The notes below the pieces were generated by a model. It was not told the origin of the DNA and made no database searches. It worked only from the letters and a program-made list of their open reading frames with translations. This document shows positions 15,142-24,491 of a stretch of DNA of 46,744 bases, piece after piece. This DNA is from an uncultured archaeon. Its GTDB lineage: Archaea; Thermoplasmatota; E2; DHVEG-1. The stretch covers positions 1 through 46,744 of the forward strand of contig CABMCU010000052.1 of NCBI GenBank assembly GCA_902384685.1, in the 5' to 3' direction. Numbering within the stretch: position 1 is the stretch's first letter; every line of letters begins with the position of its first letter. Position numbers and translations under genes: made by a program.

Positions 15142-16464
15142 ATGCGAAATGATGTATTAATGAGAGGATTGATTTTAGGAATAATCATACTATTTTTAAT
15201 GACGAGTATTTTACCTGGAATATATGCAAACACAGAAATTGATATTAATAAAAGTGATGACAATCATCCCAATGAAAATCTTGTTCCATTAGATCAACTA
15301 GATCAACAGGTAATAAACGAGGATGGTTATATAGGTGTACTACCACCAGATAAAATGGCTCAATCCTTTAAACCCACATTGAATACATTGACAAGGATTG
15401 AGATAGTAGCTATGGAAGATTCTCCTAATTGTCCAGGTAATTTACTTATTTCAATCAGAAGTACTTTAAGTGGTACTGACCTCACATCCACATCTATTCC
15501 AGCAAATTCTGTGCCCCGATCTGGTAGTTGGGTTGAATTTGATTTCCCAGATATTTCTGTAATTCCAGAACAAACTTATTTTATTATTTTTCATGCAGAT
15601 GCTTCTTGGACGAGTTCTAATCTTCTTGCTTGGGGTGTACATGCAGGTAATCTATACACAAGAGGAGAACCATGGGGTTATGATGGAACCAGGGGAGTAT
15701 GGTGGAAGTTTACTCCTGATTTTGATTTTGACGACTTTTGTTTCAAAACATACGGATATAATAGTGATGTAAATCATAATCCAAGTACCCCTAGTAAACC
15801 ATCTGGACCAACATCAGGTAATACTGGAATATCCTATACATTTTCTACGAGTACAACTGATTTTGATAATGACAACGTGAAATATGGATGGGACTGGGAT
15901 GGAGACAGTTCAGTAGATCAATGGGATGATAATAATGGAAGCTATTATACCTCGGGAACAACCATCAGCACAGTTCATACTTGGAATATAGTAGGAACTT
16001 ATGACGTTAAGGTGAAGGCTGAGGATGAACATGGAGCTCTAAGTGATTGGTCACCAGCTTTATCTGTTGAAATTACTCCAAATCGACCACCCGATCCACC
16101 AATTATTACTGGTCCCGTTGAGGGAAAAACAGGGAGAGTTACTTATTATAATTTTACTTCAATAGATCTAGACACTGATCAAATATTTTATTTTGTTGAA
16201 TGGGGCGATTCGACAAATAGTAGCTGGATTGGTCCTTATCCATCAGGGGCTCTAATAACAGAATCACATGCCTGGACTGCAAAGGGTGAATATGTAATTA
16301 AAGCAAAAGCAAAAGACATACATGAGAGTGAAAGCAATTGGTCGGATCCTTTGCCAATAACAATGCCTTATATCTATAAACCACCGTTATTACAGTTCTT
16401 GGAGTTGTTATTCCAGCGAGTCCCCAATGCCTTCCCGATTCTACGACAGCTATTGGGGTACTAA
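15142..16464 (+). CDS. Secreted PKD-repeat protein with C-terminal FPxLRxLLGY tail
   Basis: 440 residues. Signal peptide 1-30 (LGIIILFLMTSILPGIYAN). Residues ~55-205 form a jelly-roll-like domain (AQSFKPTLNTLTRIEIVAME, then TYFIIFHA) as found in choice-of-anchor surface proteins. Two PKD-type domains follow (about 215-310, YGWDWDGD and HTWNIVGTYDVKVKAEDEHG; 310-410, YFVEWGDS). The last 24 residues, QFLELLFQRVPNAFPILRQL plus LGY-stop, resemble the C-terminus of the FKBP-like protein at 44685 and the orphan tail at 27550-27612. Likely a surface adhesion or binding protein. Confidence 0.8.
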   Translation: MRNDVLMRGLILGIIILFLMTSILPGIYANTEIDINKSDDNHPNENLVPLDQLDQQVINEDGYIGVLPPDKMAQSFKPTLNTLTRIEIVAMEDSPNCPGNLLISIRSTLSGTDLTSTSIPANSVPRSGSWVEFDFPDISVIPEQTYFIIFHADASWTSSNLLAWGVHAGNLYTRGEPWGYDGTRGVWWKFTPDFDFDDFCFKTYGYNSDVNHNPSTPSKPSGPTSGNTGISYTFSTSTTDFDNDNVKYGWDWDGDSSVDQWDDNNGSYYTSGTTISTVHTWNIVGTYDVKVKAEDEHGALSDWSPALSVEITPNRPPDPPIITGPVEGKTGRVTYYNFTSIDLDTDQIFYFVEWGDSTNSSWIGPYPSGALITESHAWTAKGEYVIKAKAKDIHESESNWSDPLPITMPYIYKPPLLQFLELLFQRVPNAFPILRQLLGY

Positions 16465-16705
16465 GAATCCCATTTTTTTTCTTTTTTTTCCTTGTTACAT
16501 CCATTTTACTTGGATGAGATATTGAAACTTTTTAGGATAATCGGTACGAAGTGTCAATGAAATTTTATATATCACGAAAAAGACTATTATCTCTAATGAA
16601 AGAAACTCTTAAGATTGCATGGGTGATTTTTAAACAATTATTTAGCAATGACACTTTTTTCTTTTCTAAATAATTGATGCATTCCTATAAAAAGAAGGTA
16701 AAAAT
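16465..16705. other. Intergenic region before 16706
   Basis: A poly-T tract (16471-16490) right after the stop is a plausible archaeal terminator. TATA-like boxes (ttttatatatc at ~16561 and ttttaaacaattattta near 16628) precede the next gene. The GTGTCAATG core is only hinted at (agtgtcaatgaaa, 16549-16561). Confidence 0.4.
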
Positions 16706-17077
16706 ATGAAAAAAATAATACTATGTCTCTCAATGTTTGTTGTAGTAAGCATCTGTTTTGTAACAAGCGTAACGGCAGTACCAAAAATAACTGGGATACA
16801 TGGAGGATATGGGGTTACTGCAACTGTCGAGGATGCCAATGGTCTTGTTTGGCAGATCAATATAATACGATTGGGTAAATCCCCCGTGAAAACAGAGGGG
16901 ACTATTTCCGGTGATAGCACAACAATTAGAACACCCATATTTCCACCATCACTTGGTGTCGGATTGGTTGGCATAACGGTAACAATTCATAGGATTTTCT
17001 TACCTGATATTATAGAGGTACGAGCTGCCTTTATGTTAGGACCATTTATTCTTATTATCCATCATATCACAAGCTAG
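16706..17077 (+). CDS. Small secreted protein, unknown
   Basis: 123 residues. Signal peptide residues 1-22 (KKIILCLSMFVVVSICFVTS, cleavage near VTAVP). The mature part is beta-strand rich (GYGVTATVEDANGLVWQINI), similar in style to 28707-29144: a short Ig-like or fibronectin-like domain ending in a hydrophobic IIHHITS. Ribosome binding site gaaggt is well placed. Not recognised. Confidence 0.65.
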   Translation: MKKIILCLSMFVVVSICFVTSVTAVPKITGIHGGYGVTATVEDANGLVWQINIIRLGKSPVKTEGTISGDSTTIRTPIFPPSLGVGLVGITVTIHRIFLPDIIEVRAAFMLGPFILIIHHITS

Positions 17078-17137
17078 TTTTATTATAAATAAAAAATAGG
17101 AGAAACCTCAACGTCTATCCTATCTTTTTTTTTAGAA

Positions 17138-17214
17138 ATTCGCACAAAAAACATTCGTTAAAACCGTGTCAATGCTTCTGGTTCTGATTTTTATCTTTTC
17201 CAAACATTTATATT
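17138..17214 (+). promoter_or_regulatory. Shared promoter element (class II, full length) before 17272
   Basis: attcgcacaaaaaacattcg, ttaaaaccgtgtcaatgctt, ctggttctgatttttatctt, ttccaaacatttatatt: all parts of the composite are present. The downstream leader (17215-17263) is almost identical to 19827-19873, including tattaaatcctatataaccc. Confidence 0.75.
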
Positions 17215-17271
17215 GCACCACAGAATATTAAATCCTATATAACCCATTTTTTAGCGGAGGAATCAAGGAAT

Positions 17272-18498
17272 ATGAAAAAGCAACTTATCAGTATCATTAT
17301 CATATGTGTGTTTCTGGGAGTATCTGTACAAGGCATTATCATAAATGTAGCCCTTGCAGAGACCACTTCCATTAAACAAGACAACCAACAGATAACATCT
17401 GATATTCTCTTTGATACCTATATACAAACGCTCATGCGAATAGCACATAAACCATCTATTGCAACATGTATCATTAAATATAACGAAGTTGTTTGGTCTA
17501 ATGCTTATGGATACTACGATATCGAAAATAAAAAAGAAGCAACAACACAGACGCTATATCTTCAAGCATCAGTCTCAAAAACTGTAACGGCTACAGCATT
17601 GATGCAGTTGTATGAAAAAGGCCTCTTTGACCTCGATGATGACGTCAACGAGTATCTACCATTTAGTCTACGGAACCCGAATTATCCCGACATCCCTATA
17701 ACAATCAAAATGATCCTCTCACACCGATCAAGTCTCGCTGATGATAATCTCCACTGGGTCGCCCTTTCATATCTCCCCGGAGACCCTGATGTAGAGGGAT
17801 TTCCGTATCCATGGCTACAAGAATATTTAACACCTGGTGGTAGCGCCTATAGCTCATCCACATGGTCCGCGGCTAAACCCGGTGAAGAATACTATTATGC
17901 TAACATCGGATTCTCAATTGTAGCGTATCTTGTGGAATTACTGTCTCACCAGGATTTCAACGACTACTGTAAAGAACATATCTTCAAACCGTTACAGATG
18001 AACACGACAGGTTTTCGCTTAAGGGATCTTAACATCGATAATATTGCGGTTCCCTACGAATTCAAAAATGGTGAGTATTTTAGACACCCACATTATGGGA
18101 TACATGTGCTGTATCCTGCGATCACCTTAAGAACATCGATTGAAGAATATTCCCATTTCATCATTGCCCATATGAATGGTGGCGTCTGGAATGGTGTTCG
18201 AATCCTTAATGAATCCACTGTTGAGCTTATGCATAAAGCACATTTCTCTCCTAACGACAAATATAACTACGGATTAGGATGGCAGATTACAAACACACCT
18301 TCTCAGAAATCATATGGACATAGCGGTGGGTATGTCGGTGTACTTAGTCTTGTCACGATTATTCCAGATGACAACACTGCAGTCATCCTCTTTTCAAATG
18401 AACTTGACTCCGAATTACATGCAACACGAACAGAGTGGTTAGCAATCGGTGCTATAAACAATGCTCTTTTCTTTAAAGCAAAAAGGACAACATCGTAA
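17272..18498 (+). CDS. Secreted serine beta-lactamase-like hydrolase
   Basis: 408 residues. Signal peptide 1-30 (LISIIIICVFLGVSVQGIII). Class C beta-lactamase/D-Ala-D-Ala carboxypeptidase fold: nucleophile Ser100 with Lys103 in QASVSKT, Tyr209-Ala-Asn211 in YYYANIGFS, and the third motif HSGGYVG near residue 345. Since archaea lack murein, such enzymes usually act as peptidases or esterases; here an extracellular D-aminopeptidase or esterase role is plausible. Strong ggagga ribosome binding site. Confidence 0.87.
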   Translation: MKKQLISIIIICVFLGVSVQGIIINVALAETTSIKQDNQQITSDILFDTYIQTLMRIAHKPSIATCIIKYNEVVWSNAYGYYDIENKKEATTQTLYLQASVSKTVTATALMQLYEKGLFDLDDDVNEYLPFSLRNPNYPDIPITIKMILSHRSSLADDNLHWVALSYLPGDPDVEGFPYPWLQEYLTPGGSAYSSSTWSAAKPGEEYYYANIGFSIVAYLVELLSHQDFNDYCKEHIFKPLQMNTTGFRLRDLNIDNIAVPYEFKNGEYFRHPHYGIHVLYPAITLRTSIEEYSHFIIAHMNGGVWNGVRILNESTVELMHKAHFSPNDKYNYGLGWQITNTPSQKSYGHSGGYVGVLSLVTIIPDDNTAVILFSNELDSELHATRTEWLAIGAINNALFFKAKRTTS

Positions 18499-18560
18499 AG
18501 AAATTCGTACTAAGGAAAATAAAAAAGAAATGAAAGGGAATTATGGTTATGTAATTATTG

Positions 18561-18626
18561 ATTCGCACAAAAAACATATGTTACAATCGTGTCTATGCTT
18601 CTGGTTCTAAAGATATTCTTTTTATA
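18561..18626 (+). promoter_or_regulatory. Shared promoter element (class I) before 18667
   Basis: attcgcacaaaaaacatatg, ttacaatcgtgtctatgctt, ctggttctaaagatattctt, tttata. Two substitutions in the core. TATA ends 41 bases before the TTG start. Confidence 0.7.
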
Positions 18627-18666
18627 GGAGAACCGTATTATAAAATACTATAACGGGGGAAAGACA

Positions 18667-19773
18667 TTGAATCGAAAAGGATTTGCGGTTGGAATCATAC
18701 TCTTATTCGTTGGAACAGGTATCATTCCATCTACTGCACAAGATAATGAGAAACCATCTTTACTAACATCGGTTGGGAAGTGGTGGTATGTTGGTGGTGA
18801 TGGACCAGGGAACTATACAAAGATTCAGAATGCGGTTAATGCATCATCCGACGGTGATACTGTATTTGTCTATGATGATTCATCACCATATATAGGGGTT
18901 GTATTGGTTTGGAAATCACTGACGATTCAAGGTGAAAATAAAAATACAACAGTCATAGATTCTGGTGGTTTTATTATCTCTGTAAGTAATGTGACCATCA
19001 GTAGTTTTACGATTCAGAATTCAGAAACAGGTGTGTACATCATTGGTTACGGACAACCGACGTGTTACAACATGATAAATAATAATATTTTTTTAAATGT
19101 CTCAATCGGTGTGAATGTATATTCTGATGATTGGCCGTATGACAATACGAATGCAACAAAATATGGAGATAATTTCATCTCCAACAATGTTATTGTTTAT
19201 ACGAAAACTTTAGGCATAACAATAGTGAATGGTCATCATAATGTCGTTATTGGGAACGATGTTTCACAGGACGAGAGATACCGTAATCCGGACATTGTTG
19301 GTTTAGGAATAGGTGTCGAAGGTTCATTCAATAATATTTCCTACAACAATGTTCATGATAACTACATGGGTATTCATTTAGGTGGGAATGGAAATGTGAT
19401 TTATCGAAATACTATCACGAACAATTATAACACAGGAACGCATGTTATCAATCCTTCTTCTACTAATGTTATACAAAATAATTTTGTGGATAATCAGAAG
19501 AATGTACGGATATGGATGTTTGGGGTACCTCGGTCGTTTGTATCGCAATTAACTTTTAATGAGAATTATTGGGGTAGTGCAAGGACGTTTCCTTATCCAA
19601 TCGGTGGGTTTTATTGTTACAATATAGAATTAATAGGCTACCTATTGGGGTTACTTTTTGGACAGGAACTTGCGATTAAAATTATTAATATGTTGGTAGA
19701 ATACTATCCAAATTTTGTACGATTTGACTGGCATCCAGCACAAGAACCCTATGACATCCCTGGTGTGAGTTAA
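18667..19773 (+). CDS. Secreted right-handed beta-helix (NosD-like) protein
   Basis: 368 residues from a TTG start with ggggga seven bases upstream. Signal peptide 1-24 (GFAVGIILLFVGTGIIPSTA). WWYVGGDGPGNYTKIQNAVN is the usual opening of archaeal NosD/pectate-lyase-like proteins. It is followed by about ten Asn-rich helix turns (NNIFLNVSIGVNVYSD, NVVIGNDVS, NISYNNVHDNYMGIHLGGNG, YRNTITNNYN). Likely binds or cleaves polysaccharide at the cell surface. C-terminus has no sorting motif. Confidence 0.83.
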   Translation: MNRKGFAVGIILLFVGTGIIPSTAQDNEKPSLLTSVGKWWYVGGDGPGNYTKIQNAVNASSDGDTVFVYDDSSPYIGVVLVWKSLTIQGENKNTTVIDSGGFIISVSNVTISSFTIQNSETGVYIIGYGQPTCYNMINNNIFLNVSIGVNVYSDDWPYDNTNATKYGDNFISNNVIVYTKTLGITIVNGHHNVVIGNDVSQDERYRNPDIVGLGIGVEGSFNNISYNNVHDNYMGIHLGGNGNVIYRNTITNNYNTGTHVINPSSTNVIQNNFVDNQKNVRIWMFGVPRSFVSQLTFNENYWGSARTFPYPIGGFYCYNIELIGYLLGLLFGQELAIKIINMLVEYYPNFVRFDWHPAQEPYDIPGVS

Positions 19774-19873
19774 AGCCGTGTCAATGTTTCTATGATGTAT
19801 TTTTATCTTTTCCAAACATTTATATTGCACCACAGAATATTAAATCCTATATAACCCATTTTTAGGGGAGGAA
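19771..19873 (+). promoter_or_regulatory. Shared promoter element (class II) and leader before 19883
   Basis: taaagccgtgtcaatgtttc, then tatttttatcttttccaaac, atttatatt, and a leader nearly identical to that of the beta-lactamase-like gene (17215-17263). It overlaps the stop of the preceding gene by three bases. Confidence 0.72.
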
Positions 19874-19882
19874 GAAGGAAAC

Positions 19883-21172
19883 ATGCGAAACAAAATCATA
19901 GGAATTTTTGTAGGGGGAATATTAATTATTGCTGGATTTACCAGTATTCCTATTCAAGCAGGGCCTGTCCAGCAACCATTGACATCATCAGATCCCCAGA
20001 TTATTGATATGATTCAACAGGTGGACGAATCACTTTTATATTATTATAACACCCATCTTACTGCATTTGGGCCACATGTTACAGGAACTGAAACGAGCAT
20101 AAAGGTATCGCAGTACATCTATGACGAGTTTCGGGCGATGGGGATGTCTGTTGAGTTTTACAACTGGACTTTTGATGATTTAACTGATCGAAATGTGGTG
20201 GCAATATTACCAGGGACTGATACCTCAAGTAATGCGACATTTATCCTCTGTGCCCATCACGATACCGTAGCTACTTCACCAGGTGCGAACGATGATGGAT
20301 CCGGAGTAGCAGCGGTCCTTGCCATTGCAAAGATTTTAAGTCATTACTCGTTTAATTATACCATTCGTTTCATTACTTTTTCGGCGGAAGAAGAAAGATG
20401 TTATGGGAGTTTTTTGTATGCACGAGATGCGTCTCAACAAGGCGACAATATCGTTGCAGTCATCCAAGCAGATGAAATTGGATATACCGATACGACGGTT
20501 GGCGGGTTAACCCTCGTTTTTAACTGTCCTGAACGATCAAAATGGATCGCAGATTTTGCAACAACGGTGAATACGTTGTATAGAAACCAGACAAACATAA
20601 CTGTTGAAACAGATCCGAATGTTATGGCGTCCGATCATCAATCATTCATTGATTACGGGTTTGATGCAGTGTTCCCTGTTCAATATGATTGGCCCTACCC
20701 GTGGGGTCATTCACAGAACGATACCTCTGATCGACTCAATTGGACCTACCTTACGAAAGCAACAAAACTCTTACTTGCAGTTGTCGCAGAACTCGCAAGT
20801 ACACCACTCGAACTTCAAATGATTATCACAGAGCCCTTCCAAGGGTACTTATATTTTTTCAACCATCCACTTCTCCCGCTTAATTTTTGGAAAAGGAATT
20901 ACCATTGCCTTCGAGGGACAACCTTTATCCTTGGCTTAGCGAATTTGTATGTCGATGTGATCCCATCATATAATAACATTAAATACGTCCTCTTCTGTAT
21001 CGACGGAAATCAAATAGATTGGCAAACGGGAGCTGCACCGCACTACGAATGGACAATCCAAATGGGACCTATTTATCCTATTATTGGTAGACACAGTGTG
21101 GAAGTCTATGCGTATACTACATCGGGAAAAGTTGCATCTGATGAAATAAATGTCTTTCTTTTCACGCTATGA
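19883..21172 (+). CDS. Secreted M28-family aminopeptidase
   Basis: 429 residues. Signal peptide 1-27 (IIGIFVGGILIIAGFTSIPI). M28 zinc peptidase domain about 30-305: the metal ligands and catalytic residues are visible as CAHHDTVA (His-x-Asp), PGANDDGSGV (bridging Asp), FSAEEERCYGS (general base Glu and ligand Glu), QADEIG (Asp) and GHSQNDTSD (His). A ~110-residue beta domain follows. It would trim peptides released by the endopeptidases of this island. Confidence 0.9.
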   Translation: MRNKIIGIFVGGILIIAGFTSIPIQAGPVQQPLTSSDPQIIDMIQQVDESLLYYYNTHLTAFGPHVTGTETSIKVSQYIYDEFRAMGMSVEFYNWTFDDLTDRNVVAILPGTDTSSNATFILCAHHDTVATSPGANDDGSGVAAVLAIAKILSHYSFNYTIRFITFSAEEERCYGSFLYARDASQQGDNIVAVIQADEIGYTDTTVGGLTLVFNCPERSKWIADFATTVNTLYRNQTNITVETDPNVMASDHQSFIDYGFDAVFPVQYDWPYPWGHSQNDTSDRLNWTYLTKATKLLLAVVAELASTPLELQMIITEPFQGYLYFFNHPLLPLNFWKRNYHCLRGTTFILGLANLYVDVIPSYNNIKYVLFCIDGNQIDWQTGAAPHYEWTIQMGPIYPIIGRHSVEVYAYTTSGKVASDEINVFLFTL

Positions 21173-21204
21173 ATTTTCTAAATGGAAATAATCAACAAAA
21201 AAAG

Positions 21205-21353
21205 AATTAGCACAAAAAACTTAAGTCTTGAAACCCTGTTAATGCTTATCTCAAAAATGATGATAGTTTTATATATTATAAGAAAAAACCTAAAATCAAT
21301 CCTATACTCCATTGTTTACGTCACGTCGACATGCGTTTATACCGTGTTAATGC
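21205..21353 (+). promoter_or_regulatory. Two decayed promoter elements without a downstream gene
   Basis: attagcacaaaaaacttaag with cttgaaaccctgttaatgct and ttttatatatta (21205-21277), and a second core, taccgtgttaatgc (21340-21353), followed by ggaggt at 21376-21381. No frame longer than a few codons starts after that ribosome binding site, and the next gene is on the other strand. It looks like the footprint of a lost gene. Confidence 0.5.
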
Positions 21354-21442
21354 ATCAATTAATCCTTACTTATTTGGAGGTTACTATTTACGATTGGTTC
21401 TGACGTATTAAAAAGGATATTAAAAAAAAAATAAAAAAATTT

Positions 21443-22144
21443 TTAACGTCGTTTTCTTAAAAATATTAATGCAATTGCTACCGCTGCTATTACAAGGACT
21501 ATTTCGAAACCAGGTGTTTTCGTCTCAGAACCCGATTTATCATTATTCGATGTACCATTGGTATTATTCGTGCCATTTGTACCGTCGGTGCCACTAGTTT
21601 CTCCATAGTGTGGGAATTTTTCATTAGGAGCCCAGTCTCCCCACCATTCTGCAGTTTGATCCCCAATCGTGGTATATTCGATAGCATATCCCCAGAGTGT
21701 TACCATTGATGTATCGCCGAGAGCATCAAGAACAACGCTAATGGTATTTCCAGAAATAGTGACATTTTGTTGTGAAGTAAAATTTGTCCCTTTCATTCCG
21801 AAGCCACCGCCACTTCCGTTCGTATATGAGAACCAATATTGAGTATCAGTGCTATTGTAGTATACCCAGTAAATAACCTTATCAGATGTTTGAATGGTTC
21901 CTGATACTTTCAAACTTAGTGTTATTTTGTTATCGTTCACCGTATAGGAGACTTCCGTGATATCGATATTTGGTTTATTCCCAACATTTCCCTGCCATGA
22001 CCAACCCGTTCCGGAGACTGATTGTGCCCAATGCCAAACATCACCAGTTCCATCGGAAATACTCGTGGCTGCTACCGTGAAGCACGAACCTAGCAGGATC
22101 AACAAGATTGTTATTACTATACCACTATTTCTGAGTTTTATCAT
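21443..22144 (-). CDS. Secreted PGF-CTERM surface protein
   Basis: 233 residues. Signal peptide 1-27 (GIVITILLILLGSCFTVAAT). Residues ~28-170 are beta-rich (ISDGTGDVWHWAQSVSGTGW, WNVYYNST-like repeats). Then a Thr/Gly/Asn-rich linker, and finally TPGFEIVLVIAAVAIALIFL plus RKRR: the Pro-Gly-Phe motif, membrane span and basic tail of PGF-CTERM proteins, cut and lipid-anchored by archaeosortase A. Strong ggaggt start site. It is oriented against the surrounding genes, and no shared element precedes it. Confidence 0.85.
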   Translation of the reverse strand: MIKLRNSGIVITILLILLGSCFTVAATSISDGTGDVWHWAQSVSGTGWSWQGNVGNKPNIDITEVSYTVNDNKITLSLKVSGTIQTSDKVIYWVYYNSTDTQYWFSYTNGSGGGFGMKGTNFTSQQNVTISGNTISVVLDALGDTSMVTLWGYAIEYTTIGDQTAEWWGDWAPNEKFPHYGETSGTDGTNGTNNTNGTSNNDKSGSETKTPGFEIVLVIAAVAIALIFLRKRR

Positions 22145-22217
22145 AATTTACCTCCAAAATAGCAGAAGAGGTGAGTTCTTTTAAACGTATCGAAAAAATT
22201 AACATAGGAATTGTATA

Positions 22218-22237
22218 TTAAAACCGTGTCAATGCTT
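22218..22237 (+). promoter_or_regulatory. Shared promoter core before 22381
   Basis: ttaaaaccgtgtcaatgctt is perfect, but the part after it (gaccgatacttgg) diverges. The gene starts 143 bases downstream; a TATA-like ttatatagta lies at 22340-22349, so the core is farther from the TATA box than in other copies. Confidence 0.6.
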
Positions 22238-22380
22238 GACCGATACTTGGAAATGGTACTGAGTTGTAGTAGATTAAAATGGAGTCGAATATCTCGTATC
22301 TTTCAATACTTTCTATCATGTACTCCTCATCAGAAAACATTATATAGTATCTAGTTTGTTAACGAGAGCAAGGGACCCTT

Positions 22381-24321
22381 ATGAAGAAAGTAATAGCAGT
22401 TGTTATAATAGGGATTTTTGTCGTAAGTGGATTAACAGCAAGTAACGCATTAAAACCAGACTATTTAGTTGAGAAAAAAACCGAGACGATATCGTTATCT
22501 GAGATGCAAATTGTTGACACTGGTACTTATGTTTCAATAGCGCTAGCGGAATCAACCTCACTACTTATGAAAACAGGTGAACCAGTGATACCAAAAATTA
22601 CCCAGGTCTATACTCTTCCTTTTCAATCTCGCGCTATCCAAGTATCTGTTGATTTTTCGCAATCATATACACAAAGTCTTGGAAAGAAGCTTCGGCCTGC
22701 ACCTCAGGTAGTAATTGATGGCGAAGAAACAACAGAAACGCAAGTGACTCCGTCAGAGACGGTCTATCAAAGCTCTGAAATCTACCCTGCGCACTCATTT
22801 ACCTATTCCACTAGCACCGGAGTTGTTGGGACAGAGCATGTGGTGTTTCTTTCTGTAACGGTCTACCCCATTCGCTATTCTCCTTTGGAGAATACACTTT
22901 TTATCAGCCAAGAATACAGTATCACGATTAGCTATGAACAACCAACGAGACCGATGCAGTTTTCAAATACGTATGATTTATTGGTGATCGCTCCTAATGA
23001 GTTTAAAGAAGCCTTACAGCCACTTGTTAACCATAAAAACGCTTTTGGGATGAACACGACGCTTGTCACTCTTGAAACAATATACGGTGAAATCACTGAA
23101 GGGCGAGACGCTGCAGAGAATGTTAAGTTATATATTAAGAAAGCAATTGAGGAAGAAGGGATTACCTATGTGCTGCTCGTCGGTGGGATGAAACGAGAGA
23201 AAGAACAATTTTATCTTCCGGTGAGATACACAAACAATCATGCTGGGAAAGATTTTGAATTTGGTGTGTTAAGCGATCTTTATTTTGCTGATATTTACAA
23301 AAACAATGGCACTGCATTTGAAGATTGGGATAGCAATGGAAACGGAATTTTTGCAGAGTACACGGATGCCAAGAGAGATATCATTGATGGATCACCTGAT
23401 GTCTATGTTGGTCGACTTGCATGTAGTTCAGTAGAAGAAGTAGACGTTATGGTTGAAAAAATAATTAATTATGAGAAGAGTCCTGCTGCTGATGCTTGGT
23501 TCAATCGAATGCTTCTCATCGGTGGTGATACATACCCTGAGTTAGGAGGCATCGGAGAATATGAAGCAGAGCTTGATACGAATGTTTCTGCAAGTTTTAT
23601 GACCGGTTTTGAATTTGAACGATTATGGGCATCAACTGGTGCTCTCACCGATCAAAAGAGTGTTGAACAGGCGATTAACGCTGGTGCTGGATTTATTCAT
23701 TGCGCGGGTCATGCGAATCCTTCAATCTTAGTGACCTTTCCTCCGCTGGATGCAGATAAATCAGAGAAGATCACGATCCTTGGGATGTATAATATTCCGC
23801 CAGTTAATGCAATCTACGCCCTGTTTTATTATAAGACAGGTATTGCTGGAGCTCTTGAAAAGCTACAGGAGCCCTGGATGCCACGGCTTACAAACGGTGA
23901 AAAACAACCAGTTGTTGTCTGCGGTGGTTGTCATAATAGTCAGTTTAACGTCACATCGCAGAATATTTTGACCTATGGATTCCCCTATGCTTATGGTTAT
24001 GGTATTCATGCTCCGAAATGCTGGAGCTGGTGGCTGATGAGCAAAGAAAACGGCGGTGCGATCGCAACGATGGCGAACACAGGACTTGGCATGGGATTAG
24101 GAGGATTTGATTATCCCTCAGGTCTTGACGGATGGCTTCTTCCACGGTTCTTCTACAACTATGGGCAGCTTGGACGACACCATGTGGGGGAAGCACATAG
24201 CGCTGCTATCGCTGATTATGTAAATGAATTTAATATCAATACTGGCGACGCAGATCGTCAAATGGTAGAACAGTGGGTCCTTCTTGGTGATCCAAGTCTG
24301 ATGATTGGAGGATATCCATAA
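22381..24321 (+). CDS. Secreted gingipain-like (C25) peptidase
   Basis: 646 residues. Signal peptide 1-24 (VIAVVIIGIFVVSGLTASNA). A propeptide-like beta domain (about 25-195) as in gingipain precursors, then the C25 catalytic domain (196-646): YDLLVIAPNEF, LPVRYTNN, DVYVGRLACSS, catalytic His444 in FIHCAGHANPS and Cys517 in VVCGGCHNS, ending VLLGDPSLMIGGYP. It ends right after the catalytic domain, with no Ig-like or anchor domain, unlike the lipoprotein at 6769. Likely a Lys/Arg-type endopeptidase. Confidence 0.92.
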   Translation: MKKVIAVVIIGIFVVSGLTASNALKPDYLVEKKTETISLSEMQIVDTGTYVSIALAESTSLLMKTGEPVIPKITQVYTLPFQSRAIQVSVDFSQSYTQSLGKKLRPAPQVVIDGEETTETQVTPSETVYQSSEIYPAHSFTYSTSTGVVGTEHVVFLSVTVYPIRYSPLENTLFISQEYSITISYEQPTRPMQFSNTYDLLVIAPNEFKEALQPLVNHKNAFGMNTTLVTLETIYGEITEGRDAAENVKLYIKKAIEEEGITYVLLVGGMKREKEQFYLPVRYTNNHAGKDFEFGVLSDLYFADIYKNNGTAFEDWDSNGNGIFAEYTDAKRDIIDGSPDVYVGRLACSSVEEVDVMVEKIINYEKSPAADAWFNRMLLIGGDTYPELGGIGEYEAELDTNVSASFMTGFEFERLWASTGALTDQKSVEQAINAGAGFIHCAGHANPSILVTFPPLDADKSEKITILGMYNIPPVNAIYALFYYKTGIAGALEKLQEPWMPRLTNGEKQPVVVCGGCHNSQFNVTSQNILTYGFPYAYGYGIHAPKCWSWWLMSKENGGAIATMANTGLGMGLGGFDYPSGLDGWLLPRFFYNYGQLGRHHVGEAHSAAIADYVNEFNINTGDADRQMVEQWVLLGDPSLMIGGYP

Positions 24322-24376
24322 TTCTATTTTCCTTTTTATTTATTCAAGCCATCGATTAGCCCAATAGCCTGGGTCG

Positions 24377-24433
24377 TAAAACCGTGTCAATGCTTCTGTT
24401 TCTGTATTTTTATCTTTTCCAAACATTTATATT
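24377..24433 (+). promoter_or_regulatory. Shared promoter element (class II) before 24492
   Basis: taaaaccgtgtcaatgcttc, tgtttctgtatttttatctt, ttccaaacatttatatt. The leader to 24482 again has tattaaatcctatataaccc as in the 17272 and 19883 genes. Confidence 0.75.
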
Positions 24434-24491
24434 CAATGACAGGATATTAAATCCTATATAACCCATTCTTAAGGGGAGGACGGAGGAAAAC

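Noticed and set aside
21182-21403. 73-codon plus-strand frame
   Set aside because: It runs through decayed promoter repeats with TATA boxes; no ribosome binding site and composition like random A/T-rich sequence.
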